DNA of 64,000 nucleotides from positions 1,968,135-2,032,134 of the forward strand of contig KV454011.1 of the NCBI GenBank assembly GCA_001661245.1, in the 5' to 3' direction. Positions 42,157 through 52,316 of this stretch are shown one piece after another. Source of the stretch: Pachysolen tannophilus NRRL Y-2460 (lineage: Eukaryota; Ascomycota; Pichiomycetes; Alaninales; Pachysolenaceae). The notes under the pieces were generated by a model. It saw only the letters and a program-made list of their open reading frames with translations. It did not search any database and was not told where the DNA came from. Position 1 is the stretch's first letter. Every line of letters starts with the position of its first letter. The translations under genes and the position numbers were made by a program.

Positions 42157-43812
42157 TTACTTTTCAGCGACAAATTCCAACTTATGGAGCTTATTACTAT
42201 GGTCAATGGCTACCAATTGATTTATACCATTTTCTTGTTGGAAAAAAATATCAACAATGTAATCTTCAATTTTCACAATATCTTGTTCAATTAACTTCCA
42301 AGTTTTTGTTTTTTTGAAATATCTTAAATATTGTAAACCATGATCGTCTGCCTCGTTGTATCTGAGTACAATTAATTGTGATGATTTATCAATCTTAACT
42401 AATGATGTGTCCTTAAAATCCAAGCTCAGCACTATATTATAAGGTGCAGATTTTCTTAAATTATAAACAATTAATTTTTGGTTTGAATTTTGGGAATTAA
42501 CACTTGCTAATAACCAGTACCCATTATGTGCAAATTTTAAATTGATCACTTCATCAAGTTCTGTGTTAAACTCAGAAACCACCAATCCTTTTGATAATTC
42601 GTAAAGTAAAATTTTACCATTTTCAAGACCTAAAGAAAGTAAATTTCCATCCATATGTAAATCAAAGGAAGATATTTGTGACTCCAATTGTTCTGATTGA
42701 AACAATAAGTCCCATTGATAATAGATTGAATAATTATAATCATTTATAGCAATGAAAAATTTTGGAATCAATGGATGAACTAATAACCCGGTCAATGAGT
42801 TTTTGATGTTAATAGTCTGATGATCACCTATCTTCACCACACCATTAGAAAACGCCAATATTGGCTTATAGCCTTCTTCCTCTTCATCTTTAATCCAGTT
42901 CAATGAGACTAAATTACCATCACCAACGGTTTTCTTGGTAAATGAATATTTGTTAATAATTGTATTTTTCTCAGAATCGTACTCTATGCAATTATGGTTT
43001 TTTTCAAAAGTTATTAAAAAAATTTCATTATTCATTGGATTCTGAGAAACATGAGAAATCTTTGAATTTTTACAACCTGGTGTTTTCAGTAATAACTGCA
43101 GTAATTGAGTTTCTTGATTTTCATTAAGAGTTATTAATTTTAAATTCGTTTCTGAAGTTATATTTGAAACAAATTTATTCTCTTGATGTCTTTTAAACAA
43201 AATCCCTTGTGCATCTAGTATTAATTGTGAGATTTCCAGAGAAATTTGAGTATTATCAGTAGCCATAATTTCTTCTTCTTTTACAACATCAGAACCAGCC
43301 TCTTCCAAATGATTGTTAATCTCTCCCTTAGCCATAGAACCAACCAATTCTTCCAACGCTCTCTTGGCCTCATCTCTTTCCTTCACTGCCTTCGCTGCAA
43401 CCCTAACTGCCGCATCATGATGATATAATGCTATACTTAGTTCCTGTCTCGATTCTTTCAATTGTTTTCTTAATTGGAAAATTTCTAACGCTACTGCATC
43501 CCATTCATCCTGTAAAGAAGATAACAAACTTGGAATTGAAGTATCACTAACAGAGCTCCCCAAAACCTCATTCTGTAAATTCACTTCAACCAAATCATCT
43601 AACGACAAAGGTTGATCATTAATCGGATCTTTACCATGAGAATTAATATAACTAGTAATCAATTTTTTATCATAAATTGTCCCACTCTTAATTGAAACCA
43701 CTGGCGAATTCGTCGGCTTTCCAGAAACTATATTCCCATAATTAAATTGTTAGTAACTCAAATTATATCAATACAAATATAAACTAGGCATCTACTCACT
43801 TGAACAGTTCAT
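42157..43812 (-). CDS. PRP19: Pre-mRNA splicing factor Prp19 (U-box, WD40), spliced gene
   Basis: The gene has two exons: exon 1 is 43812-43800 (13 nt, MNCS plus one base) and exon 2 is 43727-42157. The joined product is 527 residues (S. cerevisiae 503). The spliced start MNCSISGKPTNSP matches the MLCAISGK start of Prp19 proteins; without splicing exon 2 has no ATG. The U-box is at about residues 1-65 (DPINDQPLSLDDLVEV), followed by the tetramerising coiled coil (LLSSLQDEWDAVALEIFQLRK), a second helical segment and WD40-like blades to the end. Prp19 is the E3 core of the NTC complex that activates the spliceosome. The gene is divergent from ANP1. Confidence 0.9.
43728..43799 (-). other. PRP19 intron (72 nt)
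   Basis: The donor reads GTGAGT after a 13-nt first exon. The branch site is a perfect TACTAAC at 43755-43749 and the acceptor is ATAG at about 43731-43728. The splice restores the conserved ISGK N-terminus in frame, which is strong support. Confidence 0.88.
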
Positions 43813-44039
43813 CTTTTTTAATGAATTGATTGATTCAACTCTTCTTCTTGTATTCGTTAAATGTAACTTAAAAATTTTTATATGAAAAAAAAAAAAAAGA
43901 CAAAAGAAAAATTACTTCGCATAATAGAGAGAAAATCTGAAATTCCAATTTTTAAGAAAAGCAAAGTAATTTTATAATTTAACAAAGGAAAAAGAGTATT
44001 GTTTGCATTGGCGGTATAGTTAGAGCTTAGGTTTGAGAT

Positions 44040-46976
44040 ATGTCAAGTAGAAATTCTGATGATGATGAAAAGCAGGAGTTTATTCTGCCTTCTTCTAGTT
44101 CTTCGCCAGCGCTAATAGGTGAAGATGAAGATGATGGATCTTCTAGAAGTACACCAGAATTAAGAGATAGGAAACCATTAAGAGAAAAATTAGATTTGCT
44201 TCAACCATTGACGAGTGAGAGGAAGCATAATAAAATTGTGTTTAGCAAGTCGATTTTCAAGCAGATAATATGGGTAATTTATGTGATGACGCCTATAGTA
44301 ATTATATCTACATACTTGTTACAAAATTTACTATTATTTGTACGTTATGGTAATATTAATGGATATCAAAACAATGAACTGAGAAGTTTTTATCGTCCAG
44401 ATTTACCTTCTTCATTTAATTCAAAGTCTGGAAGGTATGATGACTTGAATATTGAATTTTATGATTTAAAAGATTATCAAGCTTCTAGTGATGGTTGGAA
44501 TAATGATGAAAGAGTTTTATTTTGTGTTCCATTAAGAGATGCTTCTTCACATTTGGATATGTTTTTCAACCATTTGAAAAATTTGACTTATCCTCATAAC
44601 TTGATTGATTTAGCTTTCTTGATATCGGATAGTCAGGATACAACTTTAAAAGATTTGAAAAGGCATTTAAAAGATGTTCAAAATGATCTGGATGAATCAA
44701 TGAGATTTGGTAGAATAAATATTTATGAGAAAAATTTTGGTCAATCAATTGGTCAAAGTTTTAGTGCAAGACATGGATTCCAAGCTCAGGGCCCAAGAAG
44801 AAAATTAATGGCTATTGCGAGAAATTGGTTATTATCCACAGCTTTACGTCCTGATCATTCTTGGGTCTATTGGAGAGATATAGACGTTGAAACTTGTCCA
44901 GGAACTATAATTGAAGATTTGATGCATCATGATAAAGATGTAATAGTTCCTAATGTTTGGAGACCTTTGCCCGATTGGTTAGGTTATGAACAACCATATG
45001 ATTTAAATTCATGGCAAGAAAGTGAAGGAGGTGTAGAACTAGCTGAAAACTTGGATGACAATGCTGTTATCGTGGAAGGTTATGTTGAGTTTGCTACATG
45101 GAGACCACACTTGGCGTACTTGAGAGATCCAAACGGTGATGAGGAAGTTGAAATGGAACTTGATGGTATTGGTGGGGTTTCAATTTTGTCCAAGGCATCT
45201 GTTTTCAAAAATGGTGCTAATTTTCCTGCTTTTTCATTTCAAAAACATGCTGAAACTGAAGGTTTTGGTAAATTATGTAGAACAATGGGTTATTCAGTTA
45301 TTGGTTTGCCACATTATACTATATGGCATATTTATGAACCTTCAACAGATGACATTAAACATATGGAATGGATGGCTGAAGAAGAGAGAAGAAGATTAGA
45401 AAGATTAAAAGTAAAGAAAATTTATGACAAAGCTTGGAAGTTAGCATTTGAAGATGTTGAACCTGATTGGGATCTTTTGAAATTTAATGTTTTCAAAAAT
45501 ACAGATTTGAAAAGGTCAATCCAAGTTGATTGGGAAGAAAGTGATGAATATTTACAAGATTTGCATGAATTTGATGAGAAAGGAATCAATTTCGATAAAT
45601 TATTTGATGATGATTATTATAATGCCATTTTTTCTCAAAATAACGATTATAAAAACTATGATCCAAATGATCCTCAGAAATTCAGACATTTACCTTCCCA
45701 TAAACATTCAGATATAAATTTGAAGTTAAAATTGAACGATTATGAAAGTAAGAAGAAAACAAAAGTTGGAACTATGGGTACTTTCAAAAACAAAAATGAA
45801 AATGATTATTTTGATGTTTTAAATTACGGCTTGAACAAAGGTGAAGAATTGTTCAATAAATTCCCTGTAAACCCTTACTTGTCAACCGGTGAAAAGAGGA
45901 TAGAAAAAATGAGATTTGTTAAATTTAAGAAAAATGAAATCTGGAAATTTGAAGACGAAGAGATTGCTCCTAAGACTGACAAAGATGATAATCTTGATGA
46001 TTTGAGTGCCGCTGGTAGTAGCGATAATAATATTGAAGTAGAAAGCAAGAACTTAGATTCTTCAGATCAACAGGTCCAAGCTGATGCATCCAGAAAGGAA
46101 GGTGATGTATATGACAAAGGAAAAGAAGGAGTTGATAAATCTGAACTGGATGAAGCTGAGCTGAACAGGCTGGCGGCCGCCGTAGCTGCTGCCGCTGTAG
46201 CTGCTGTTGGTGGCAAAGACGAGGGTGCAAAGGACTCTCGTATCGATTCTGGAGATGTTGGTGTTCTAGCTGATCAAAACCTTATAGATGAAGAAAGGCC
46301 TCTAGCTAAGGCTGGGTCCTTTGGCGAAAGCAATGAGCAATTTGCTCCTGTTGCTCCAGCGGCACAGGCACAGGCAGACAGAAACAGGGCACCTGTTGGT
46401 GATAATGCAGATAGTCAGTTCGGTAAAGCGGCGGGTTCAGTCGGTGGCGCTGGTGCTGCTAATGTTCCTGGTGTTCCTGGTGCTGCTGGTGCTCCTGGTG
46501 CTCCTGGTGTTGTTGGTGCTCCTCTTGATGATGCCAACGGGCCCCCTAAAATGGGTGAGATAGTAGGTCTTGCTAAAGATCAAGTAGAGAAAAAAGATAA
46601 AATAATTCCTAACATCGATGAACCATTACCAAGGAAAGCGATAGGTGTTGCGGGAGGTAGTGACGAAGTAAAAAGAGTTCAGATGAGAGGAGGAGCTGCT
46701 GCCGCTGCCGTTGCAATTGATAATAACAAAGTACGTGCTGCAGCACAGGGTGACAATCCAGCTGCAGTTGCTTTAGAAAATAAGAAAGACCAGTTGGTGC
46801 CTGGAGAAAAAGGTCAAGAATCTATAAATAAAAAAGGATTAAATGAAAACAACCCTCCATTACAGGATGCTAATTTTGGAAAGGAAGCTCTGCAGGTTGG
46901 AGTAAAAGAACCTGACAGCAATCGGAAGGCTGCTTTAAAAGAAGCAGTTGTTGCTGATTCAGGCAAAAATATATAG
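44040..46976 (+). CDS. ANP1: Mannan polymerase II subunit Anp1 (GT62), long C-terminal tail
   Basis: 978 codons; S. cerevisiae Anp1 has 500. A type II layout is seen: a cytosolic tail of about 75 residues and one transmembrane helix (about 79-103). The GT62 catalytic region (about 135-450) contains FYDLKDYQ, VLFCVPLRDASSHL, the acidic WRDIDVETCPG motif, DVIVPNVWRPLPDWLG and HYTIWHIYEPS. FYDLKDYQ and KHMEWMAEEE match Anp1 better than Van1 or Mnn9. It acts in the Golgi on N-glycan mannan backbones. The last 330 residues are unusual: low-complexity, Ala/Gly/Asp-rich, with poly-Ala and a short GAPGAPGVVGAP collagen-like run. The frame is intact to the stop at 46976. Confidence 0.9.
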   Translation: MSSRNSDDDEKQEFILPSSSSSPALIGEDEDDGSSRSTPELRDRKPLREKLDLLQPLTSERKHNKIVFSKSIFKQIIWVIYVMTPIVIISTYLLQNLLLFVRYGNINGYQNNELRSFYRPDLPSSFNSKSGRYDDLNIEFYDLKDYQASSDGWNNDERVLFCVPLRDASSHLDMFFNHLKNLTYPHNLIDLAFLISDSQDTTLKDLKRHLKDVQNDLDESMRFGRINIYEKNFGQSIGQSFSARHGFQAQGPRRKLMAIARNWLLSTALRPDHSWVYWRDIDVETCPGTIIEDLMHHDKDVIVPNVWRPLPDWLGYEQPYDLNSWQESEGGVELAENLDDNAVIVEGYVEFATWRPHLAYLRDPNGDEEVEMELDGIGGVSILSKASVFKNGANFPAFSFQKHAETEGFGKLCRTMGYSVIGLPHYTIWHIYEPSTDDIKHMEWMAEEERRRLERLKVKKIYDKAWKLAFEDVEPDWDLLKFNVFKNTDLKRSIQVDWEESDEYLQDLHEFDEKGINFDKLFDDDYYNAIFSQNNDYKNYDPNDPQKFRHLPSHKHSDINLKLKLNDYESKKKTKVGTMGTFKNKNENDYFDVLNYGLNKGEELFNKFPVNPYLSTGEKRIEKMRFVKFKKNEIWKFEDEEIAPKTDKDDNLDDLSAAGSSDNNIEVESKNLDSSDQQVQADASRKEGDVYDKGKEGVDKSELDEAELNRLAAAVAAAAVAAVGGKDEGAKDSRIDSGDVGVLADQNLIDEERPLAKAGSFGESNEQFAPVAPAAQAQADRNRAPVGDNADSQFGKAAGSVGGAGAANVPGVPGAAGAPGAPGVVGAPLDDANGPPKMGEIVGLAKDQVEKKDKIIPNIDEPLPRKAIGVAGGSDEVKRVQMRGGAAAAAVAIDNNKVRAAAQGDNPAAVALENKKDQLVPGEKGQESINKKGLNENNPPLQDANFGKEALQVGVKEPDSNRKAALKEAVVADSGKNI

Positions 46977-47316
46977 AAGTCTTGAAGAAGACAAACCATT
47001 ACGATATTTACAGTTCTTTTTTTGATTGAAGTCTTTGAATTTTTTTTTTTTTAGCTTTATGTTTTTTAACTTCAGTTTTTTGGTTGAAACAACTGTTTCA
47101 TGTAATTTCTAGTTTTAAAGGATTTTTCGATTCACATCTAAATATATTTTTATTTCTTCATCTTTACAATTGCAGTTATTTAAAAAGATATTGATTTTCT
47201 CGTTATCTCATCTAAATAGGTTAAAAAATTTTCACTAAAAAATTTAAAAAAAATTTTCAACTTTTTTTCTCTTAATAGTTAAATACAATAACTGATAGGT
47301 TTGAAACAGTCTTATA
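46977..47316. promoter_or_regulatory. NOP13 promoter region
   Basis: 340 bp, T-rich, with several T-runs and an A/T-rich stretch before the NOP13 ATG. No motif is assigned. Confidence 0.4.
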
Positions 47317-48468
47317 ATGGCAAAGTCAAATAAAGACAGTATAGATGATGTCTCTGCTTCTGTTTCATCATCAGAAGTAATATCAGAGAAGAAACGTAAT
47401 CTTGATGAGATTGAAATTGATCTTAGCCAAGCTACTCCATTATCTAAAAAACAGAAGAGATTATTGAGGAAAGGAAAACTAGTTACACCAGAGGTAACTC
47501 CTGTAGTGCTGTTAAATGAAGAAAAAGGAAAAAATGATGATGCAGAAACTGAGAGCGTGAAAGAGAAGACGGAAAAGAAGAAATCGGACTATGGTATTTG
47601 GATTGGTAATTTATCATTTGATACCACTAAAGAAGACCTAATTAGATATTTAGTGGCCAAGACTTCACAAAATCCAGTGTACACCACTGAAACTAATGAT
47701 AAGGATATGGTCAAGATTGAAGAATCGGATATAGTCAGGGTGAATTTACCAAAGGGTAAGGACGGTAAAATCAAAGGTTTCTCTTACGTTGATTTCAACA
47801 CTTTGAATCACGTGATCACTGCTGTTGGACTCTCTGAACAAGCATTAAATGGAAGGAACTTGTTAATTAAAGATTCTAATTCGTTTGAAGGAAGGCCGGA
47901 ACCAAAAGCTTCAAGCTTTTCTCTGAGTGGCAAGCCACCTTCTAGAATCTTGTTTGTTGGTAATTTACCCTTTGATACAACAAGAGAACTTTTACAAGAG
48001 CATTTTCTGAGTTGTGGGAAGATAACAAAGATTAGAATGGCAACTTTCGAAGATACTGGTAAATGTAAAGGTTTTTCGTTTGTTGATTTTAAAGATGAAA
48101 CAGGATCCACTGCTGCTATTAAAAATAAAGTATATCATAAGTTGTTAGGAAGAACATTAAGATTAGAGTTTGGAGAGGATAGATCAAAGAGACATCCTAA
48201 CCATATCAACAAGTCACAAAAACTTACAACCGAATCTGTTCCAAACAATGATGTAGAATCTGTTGTTAAGCAAAGATCCAATATTGGAAGGGAAAGAAAC
48301 AAGCCAGAAACTTTTGTTGAAAACAAGTTTGCAAAACGTGAACACAAAAACTTTCATACTGATTTAGCTCCAAATAAGAGACTAAAATCTTCAGTGGCAT
48401 TGGCAGGTGCTCAGAGACAAAGTGCAGCCATTGTAGAGTCTAAAGGAAAGAAAATTACCTTTGATTAA
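47317..48468 (+). CDS. NOP13: Nucleolar RNA-binding protein Nop13 (two RRMs)
   Basis: 383 codons (S. cerevisiae Nop13 has 403). The N-terminus is basic and acidic with LSKKQKRLLRKG. RRM1 is at about residues 90-185 (RNP2 IWIGNL, RNP1 KGFSYVDF) and RRM2 at about 208-290 (RNP2 LFVGNL, RNP1 KGFSFVDF). The tail is Lys/Arg-rich. The wide RRM1 with an insertion after the first helix and the close RRM2 are typical of Nop13. It acts in the nucleolus with pre-ribosomes. It is convergent with the Ser-rich membrane protein. Confidence 0.85.
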   Translation: MAKSNKDSIDDVSASVSSSEVISEKKRNLDEIEIDLSQATPLSKKQKRLLRKGKLVTPEVTPVVLLNEEKGKNDDAETESVKEKTEKKKSDYGIWIGNLSFDTTKEDLIRYLVAKTSQNPVYTTETNDKDMVKIEESDIVRVNLPKGKDGKIKGFSYVDFNTLNHVITAVGLSEQALNGRNLLIKDSNSFEGRPEPKASSFSLSGKPPSRILFVGNLPFDTTRELLQEHFLSCGKITKIRMATFEDTGKCKGFSFVDFKDETGSTAAIKNKVYHKLLGRTLRLEFGEDRSKRHPNHINKSQKLTTESVPNNDVESVVKQRSNIGRERNKPETFVENKFAKREHKNFHTDLAPNKRLKSSVALAGAQRQSAAIVESKGKKITFD

Positions 48469-48914
48469 ATTCAGCTGATACTTAGATTTTATCATATGTT
48501 TCTCTTTATTTTTTTGTATTTAAATATATAAATAATTCAAAAAATTCCAGTTGATTTTATTTCTATATATATATATAGTTGTAACTGTATAATAAAAAAA
48601 AGTGATTTGAAGACATTTTATAAACAAAGAGAAATGAAAGATAAGGCAATACATGTTAAAAAAAATAAAAAAAAAAAAAAAAAAAAAGTGGGTATAAAGA
48701 GTATGGGTATAGATAAACAAAACACTATGTCACATAAATATAGAGATTAAAAAAAGTTTCAAAAATGAAAATAAAGTAAATCTTTAATAACTAAATCTTC
48801 AGTATTTGGATATTTCATATTTCAATCATTCTTTACCTTTCCTTTCTTTTAATCGAATAAACCTTGAATCTATATCCGTCATTCTTTTTTTTATTTTTTA
48901 TCTTTTTTTTTTTT
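48469..48914. other. Intergenic, 3' ends of NOP13 and the Ser-rich gene
   Basis: 446 bp, AT-rich, with a long A-run at about 48660-48687, a T-run at about 48904-48915 and a short (AT)n near 48564-48577. No gene is seen. Confidence 0.5.
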
Positions 48915-51242
48915 TCAAAGGCTGGAATCATCATTACTACTGCCACTTCCATCAATACTGCTCAAGCTACTGCTTCCAATACTACTCAAATCAAGTAACA
49001 TACTGTTATCATCACTGTTTCTATTGCTACTATTTGTAGAATTGCTATTTTTGTTATTACCACTGCTTAACCCTCCTGCACTATTTGTATTATTTCCTTT
49101 TTGCTTCTTGGTAGAGTCTCTTTGTCTTGTTGATGATAAAGTATCAAATACTATCACATCTTTATTATTATCACTGAACACATTAGCTTTACTATTATAA
49201 TTTGCCCTTCTCGATCTTGGAATGGGTGGTATTGGAGGTTTCCGCTTGGTATTACTTGCAGCATTGAGTGGAGTTAAAATGCCTTGCTTCTGAGGAAGTT
49301 TACTTCCGTCAATTTTTAATCCGACGTTATCATATCTAGTTGAGTTTTTCTTTGTATAAGTAGTAGTTGATTTAGGAAGTCCTCCTCCAGATCTCACGTT
49401 ATATGTATCAATACCAGTTTGATCCATATCTTTTTCCTCTGAATCATTAGTATGCGAGCTGAAATCTTCTTCATATAACACATCCATCTGCCTAAGAGTA
49501 GGTGAGTTTGCATTGGAATTAATTACATCTGATTGACTCGAAGGTGGTGTGTAATGATCATTATTTTTATAATGATTATTGGCCAACATAGTATCTACCT
49601 TTAAACTACTAAGACTGAATTTCTTGGAAGGATTCAGAAGACCCTCATCATTTCCACCTTCATTCTCTTCATTTTGTAAAATATTTTTTGACAATCCAAT
49701 AAGTCCAAATTGACTGTCTTCGGATGATCTTCGTGAAGGCATCTGTGGGCGTAACGGGGATCTATTCTTTGTGTTGGAAATATATTCAAATCCAAAATCT
49801 TCTTCGTTTAAATTTGAGCCATACGTTGTATTTGCAGCTCCATTTCCTCTTGTACCATCATTGTAAATAGATTTTTCATTTAGTTCACTTGAAGAGCCCA
49901 TCTTATGAGTTGAATTTGATGACACTCCTCCTCCTCCTCCAAATATTCCTAAAAATGATAATTTTGGATGACTATTTTTATTTGTTTTATTCTTGTTGTT
50001 AAATGACAATGGTTTAAAAATACCAATATCAAATATGCTCTTATGAGTTTTTTCATCCGTGGTGAATGGATTTTCTGGATCTAGTATATTAAAATCATCA
50101 TCCACTACTACATCTCTACCTGTAGCTGTTGTGGTTACATTATATCTTCTCCTCTTTGCTTTAACTTTTCTTCTTCTTAAAACCCATAAAAGTAATAATA
50201 AAAGGAAAAGTCCAACAACTCCTCCTACAACTCCTCCTGCAATCTTGGGAGTACGATCCGTATTGCTACTCTTAGCTGTACTTGAAGTACTAGCAACCCC
50301 TGATTCATGGGCTAATACACTTTGGAAATATGAATAATCAGTCACTATTGGGCTAGCACTATATGATGATGCAGAAGAAGGAGTGGAATATGAATCGTAA
50401 GAATATGTCACCACTGTTTCTGTGGGTATATCTGTTGTGAAAGTAGTTGATGCATCTGTTATTATATACTCCTGTGTATAAGAAACAGTTTCCAGTGTGG
50501 TTACATATACATCCAGAGCTGATGACGAAGAACTTGAAGAAGAACTTGAAGAAGAACTTGAGCTCGAAGAAGAGTCTGTGGAAGTGGATGCGGACGTCGA
50601 TGATTTGGTTGAAGTTGAAGTTGAAGATGAAGTTGAAGTTGAAGTTGAGGACGAAGTGATGCTGGACGATGTGCTTGATGAGGTTTTTGATGAAGATGAC
50701 GATGCTGTTGATATCTCGGATGTTGAAATTGGGTAAAATGGACTTGCCAATGCCGCTGAATATGCCGAACTCTCATCCAGACTTCCGTTGGAAGATGCGG
50801 TGCTTGAAGTCCGTGTGGAAACTGTCGCTGTTGATGATGATAAGGATGATGACGATGTCGATGTCGATGATAATGATGATGTCGATGTAAGTGACAAAGA
50901 TGACGTCGATGACGTCGATGACGACACACTTATACTACTGGCACCGCTCTCATTATCACTACTTTCACTAATCTCACTACTCGTTGATGAAGAAACTCCA
51001 TTGCTCGTTATAGTGTTCCCGACACTTATACTTGTTTCCACTGCTGATGACACACTCTCCGAGTTTGATGGTTCCAGCAAGGCTTGGCTTGAAGTAGTCA
51101 AGGAGGAAGAATCAGCAGTGACTGTCAGTGAACTCGATGTCACCGTCGATGAAGACGCTGTTGACGATTCCGTCGCAGCACTCGAAGACGAATCATCCTC
51201 TTCTATATACAGACTTGTTGAAAACGTAGCAGTGTTTTCAAT
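48915..51242 (-). CDS. Ser-rich single-pass membrane protein, Skg6/Tos2-like; start unresolved
   Basis: The open frame runs from 51242 to the stop at 48915 (about 775 codons). The N-terminal 300 residues are Ser/Thr-rich, as in an O-mannosylated extracellular region. A single transmembrane helix follows (IAGGVVGGVVGLFLLLLLLW), immediately followed by a basic stop-transfer RRRKVKAKRRR. The cytosolic part is Asn/Ser-rich with PPIPPIPRSRR near the C-terminus. The layout recalls the Skg6/Tos2 family of polarity-linked plasma-membrane proteins or wall sensors, but I cannot name an ortholog. No ATG occurs in frame between the upstream stop at 51245 and the transmembrane region, so a non-AUG start or an unseen first exon is needed. 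Confidence 0.65.
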   Translation of the reverse strand: MENTATFSTSLYIEEDDSSSSAATESSTASSSTVTSSSLTVTADSSSLTTSSQALLEPSNSESVSSAVETSISVGNTITSNGVSSSTSSEISESSDNESGASSISVSSSTSSTSSLSLTSTSSLSSTSTSSSSLSSSTATVSTRTSSTASSNGSLDESSAYSAALASPFYPISTSEISTASSSSSKTSSSTSSSITSSSTSTSTSSSTSTSTKSSTSASTSTDSSSSSSSSSSSSSSSSSSALDVYVTTLETVSYTQEYIITDASTTFTTDIPTETVVTYSYDSYSTPSSASSYSASPIVTDYSYFQSVLAHESGVASTSSTAKSSNTDRTPKIAGGVVGGVVGLFLLLLLLWVLRRRKVKAKRRRYNVTTTATGRDVVVDDDFNILDPENPFTTDEKTHKSIFDIGIFKPLSFNNKNKTNKNSHPKLSFLGIFGGGGGVSSNSTHKMGSSSELNEKSIYNDGTRGNGAANTTYGSNLNEEDFGFEYISNTKNRSPLRPQMPSRRSSEDSQFGLIGLSKNILQNEENEGGNDEGLLNPSKKFSLSSLKVDTMLANNHYKNNDHYTPPSSQSDVINSNANSPTLRQMDVLYEEDFSSHTNDSEEKDMDQTGIDTYNVRSGGGLPKSTTTYTKKNSTRYDNVGLKIDGSKLPQKQGILTPLNAASNTKRKPPIPPIPRSRRANYNSKANVFSDNNKDVIVFDTLSSTRQRDSTKKQKGNNTNSAGGLSSGNNKNSNSTNSSNRNSDDNSMLLDLSSIGSSSLSSIDGSGSSNDDSSL

Positions 51243-51303
51243 TTATTTTATTTTATTTTATTATTATTTTTTTTTTTCATTTAAAGGCGCACTAGCTCAG
51301 CAT

Positions 51304-51352
51304 ATTTTTTATTTTTATTTTTATTTTTATTTTTTTTATTTTTATTTTTTTT
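51304..51352. repeat. (TTTTTA)n low-complexity tract
   Basis: About eight imperfect T5-6A units upstream of the Ser-rich gene. A similar shorter TTTTA tract lies at 51241-51262. Confidence 0.8.
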
Positions 51353-51665
51353 TTTGTCTCTTATGCATAATGTTTACCACAACAAACACATCATCACCTA
51401 CGACTTAAACAAATACTAAATCAAATAATGAGATCTATGAGTGTATCTGAATATGTTCAGTATTGGTATCTGCTTGTAATGGCCTTAAAAAATTAAGCGC
51501 CCTGAATGAATAATCCTGTAATTAGGAAAACTTGATATCTAAACCTTGTAATGGCTTGAAAATAATTAAAAAAAGAAATAAGCAAGTCAAAAAAAAAACA
51601 AAAGGAAGAAAATAAATGAAAAAAATACTTCTTCAATATCAGTTAAAAATCTTTATATATATAAT

Positions 51666-51690
51666 GATATATATATATATATATATATAA
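51666..51690. repeat. (AT)n microsatellite
   Basis: Pure AT dinucleotide tract of about 25 bp in the long intergenic region. Confidence 0.9.
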
Positions 51691-52205
51691 ACTAGTAGCA
51701 AAAGCTGATTGGTAAAACGAAGGAATATCTATACATATACATATATATGTATATATATAGATTGAATATATATATATATCTATCTTATTTTGTTTAAATA
51801 AATTATTGTTATATTATTGTTATTTTATTCAAATATTAAAAGCGCAGAAATTTAATCTAAAACTTGGGTAGTGTGCGTTTTGACAACTTTCTAAATTAGG
51901 AATGTTACAATTTCATCTCGAATTGCACGCCAGGAGAAAACGAGTTCAAAAAAAAAAATTTGAAGGCGGAAATTTTCTTGGTCAAACGGGCGGGCAGGCA
52001 GGCAAGTAGGCACCCAGAGAGACAGACAGATAGAAACAGGTATACGAAACAAATTAGTTGTACTAGTTGGACATTTGGCTAGAATAAAAAAAAAGAAATC
52101 TTAATAAATCTTAGTAAGTTATGGTGGTCTAGATGATGGTCTAGATGATATATATATATTTAGATATAACTAACATATATAATTAAATAAATAAATTTAT
52201 TTTTT

Positions 52206-52229
52206 AAAAAAAAAAAAAAAAAAAAAAAA
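52206..52229. repeat. Poly(A) run of 24
   Basis: Uninterrupted A run near the OCA5 3' end. Confidence 0.9.
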
Positions 52230-52316
52230 GAAAAGAAAAAAAAATTGGCAACCGTATGATTAATGTGATTTATAGGTTTGTTCTATACTGTAGAATTTTC
52301 TTAATTTCTTTTTTTT

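Larger units (their letters stand above)
51246..52316. other. Large AT-rich intergenic region with simple repeats
   Basis: 1071 bp. It holds TTTTA and TTTTTA tracts (51241-51262, 51304-51352), a pure (AT)n at 51666-51690, smaller AT tracts, a GC-rich island of GGCA/GACA units (51988-52040), a tandem 12-mer GGTCTAGATGAT (52126-52149) and a 24-base A-run (52206-52229). It must contain the promoter of the Ser-rich gene and perhaps a missing first exon, which I could not identify. Confidence 0.5.

Noticed and set aside
45970-46563. Leu-rich and Gln-rich frames opposite or beside the ANP1 tail
   Set aside because: They are other-frame readings of the GC-richer Ala/Gly repeat of ANP1.
50447-51408. 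Several long open frames on both strands over the Ser-rich region
   Set aside because: They are shadows of repeated Ser codons (Glu/Asp/Val, His/Arg or Leu/Lys runs in the other frames) with no domain.
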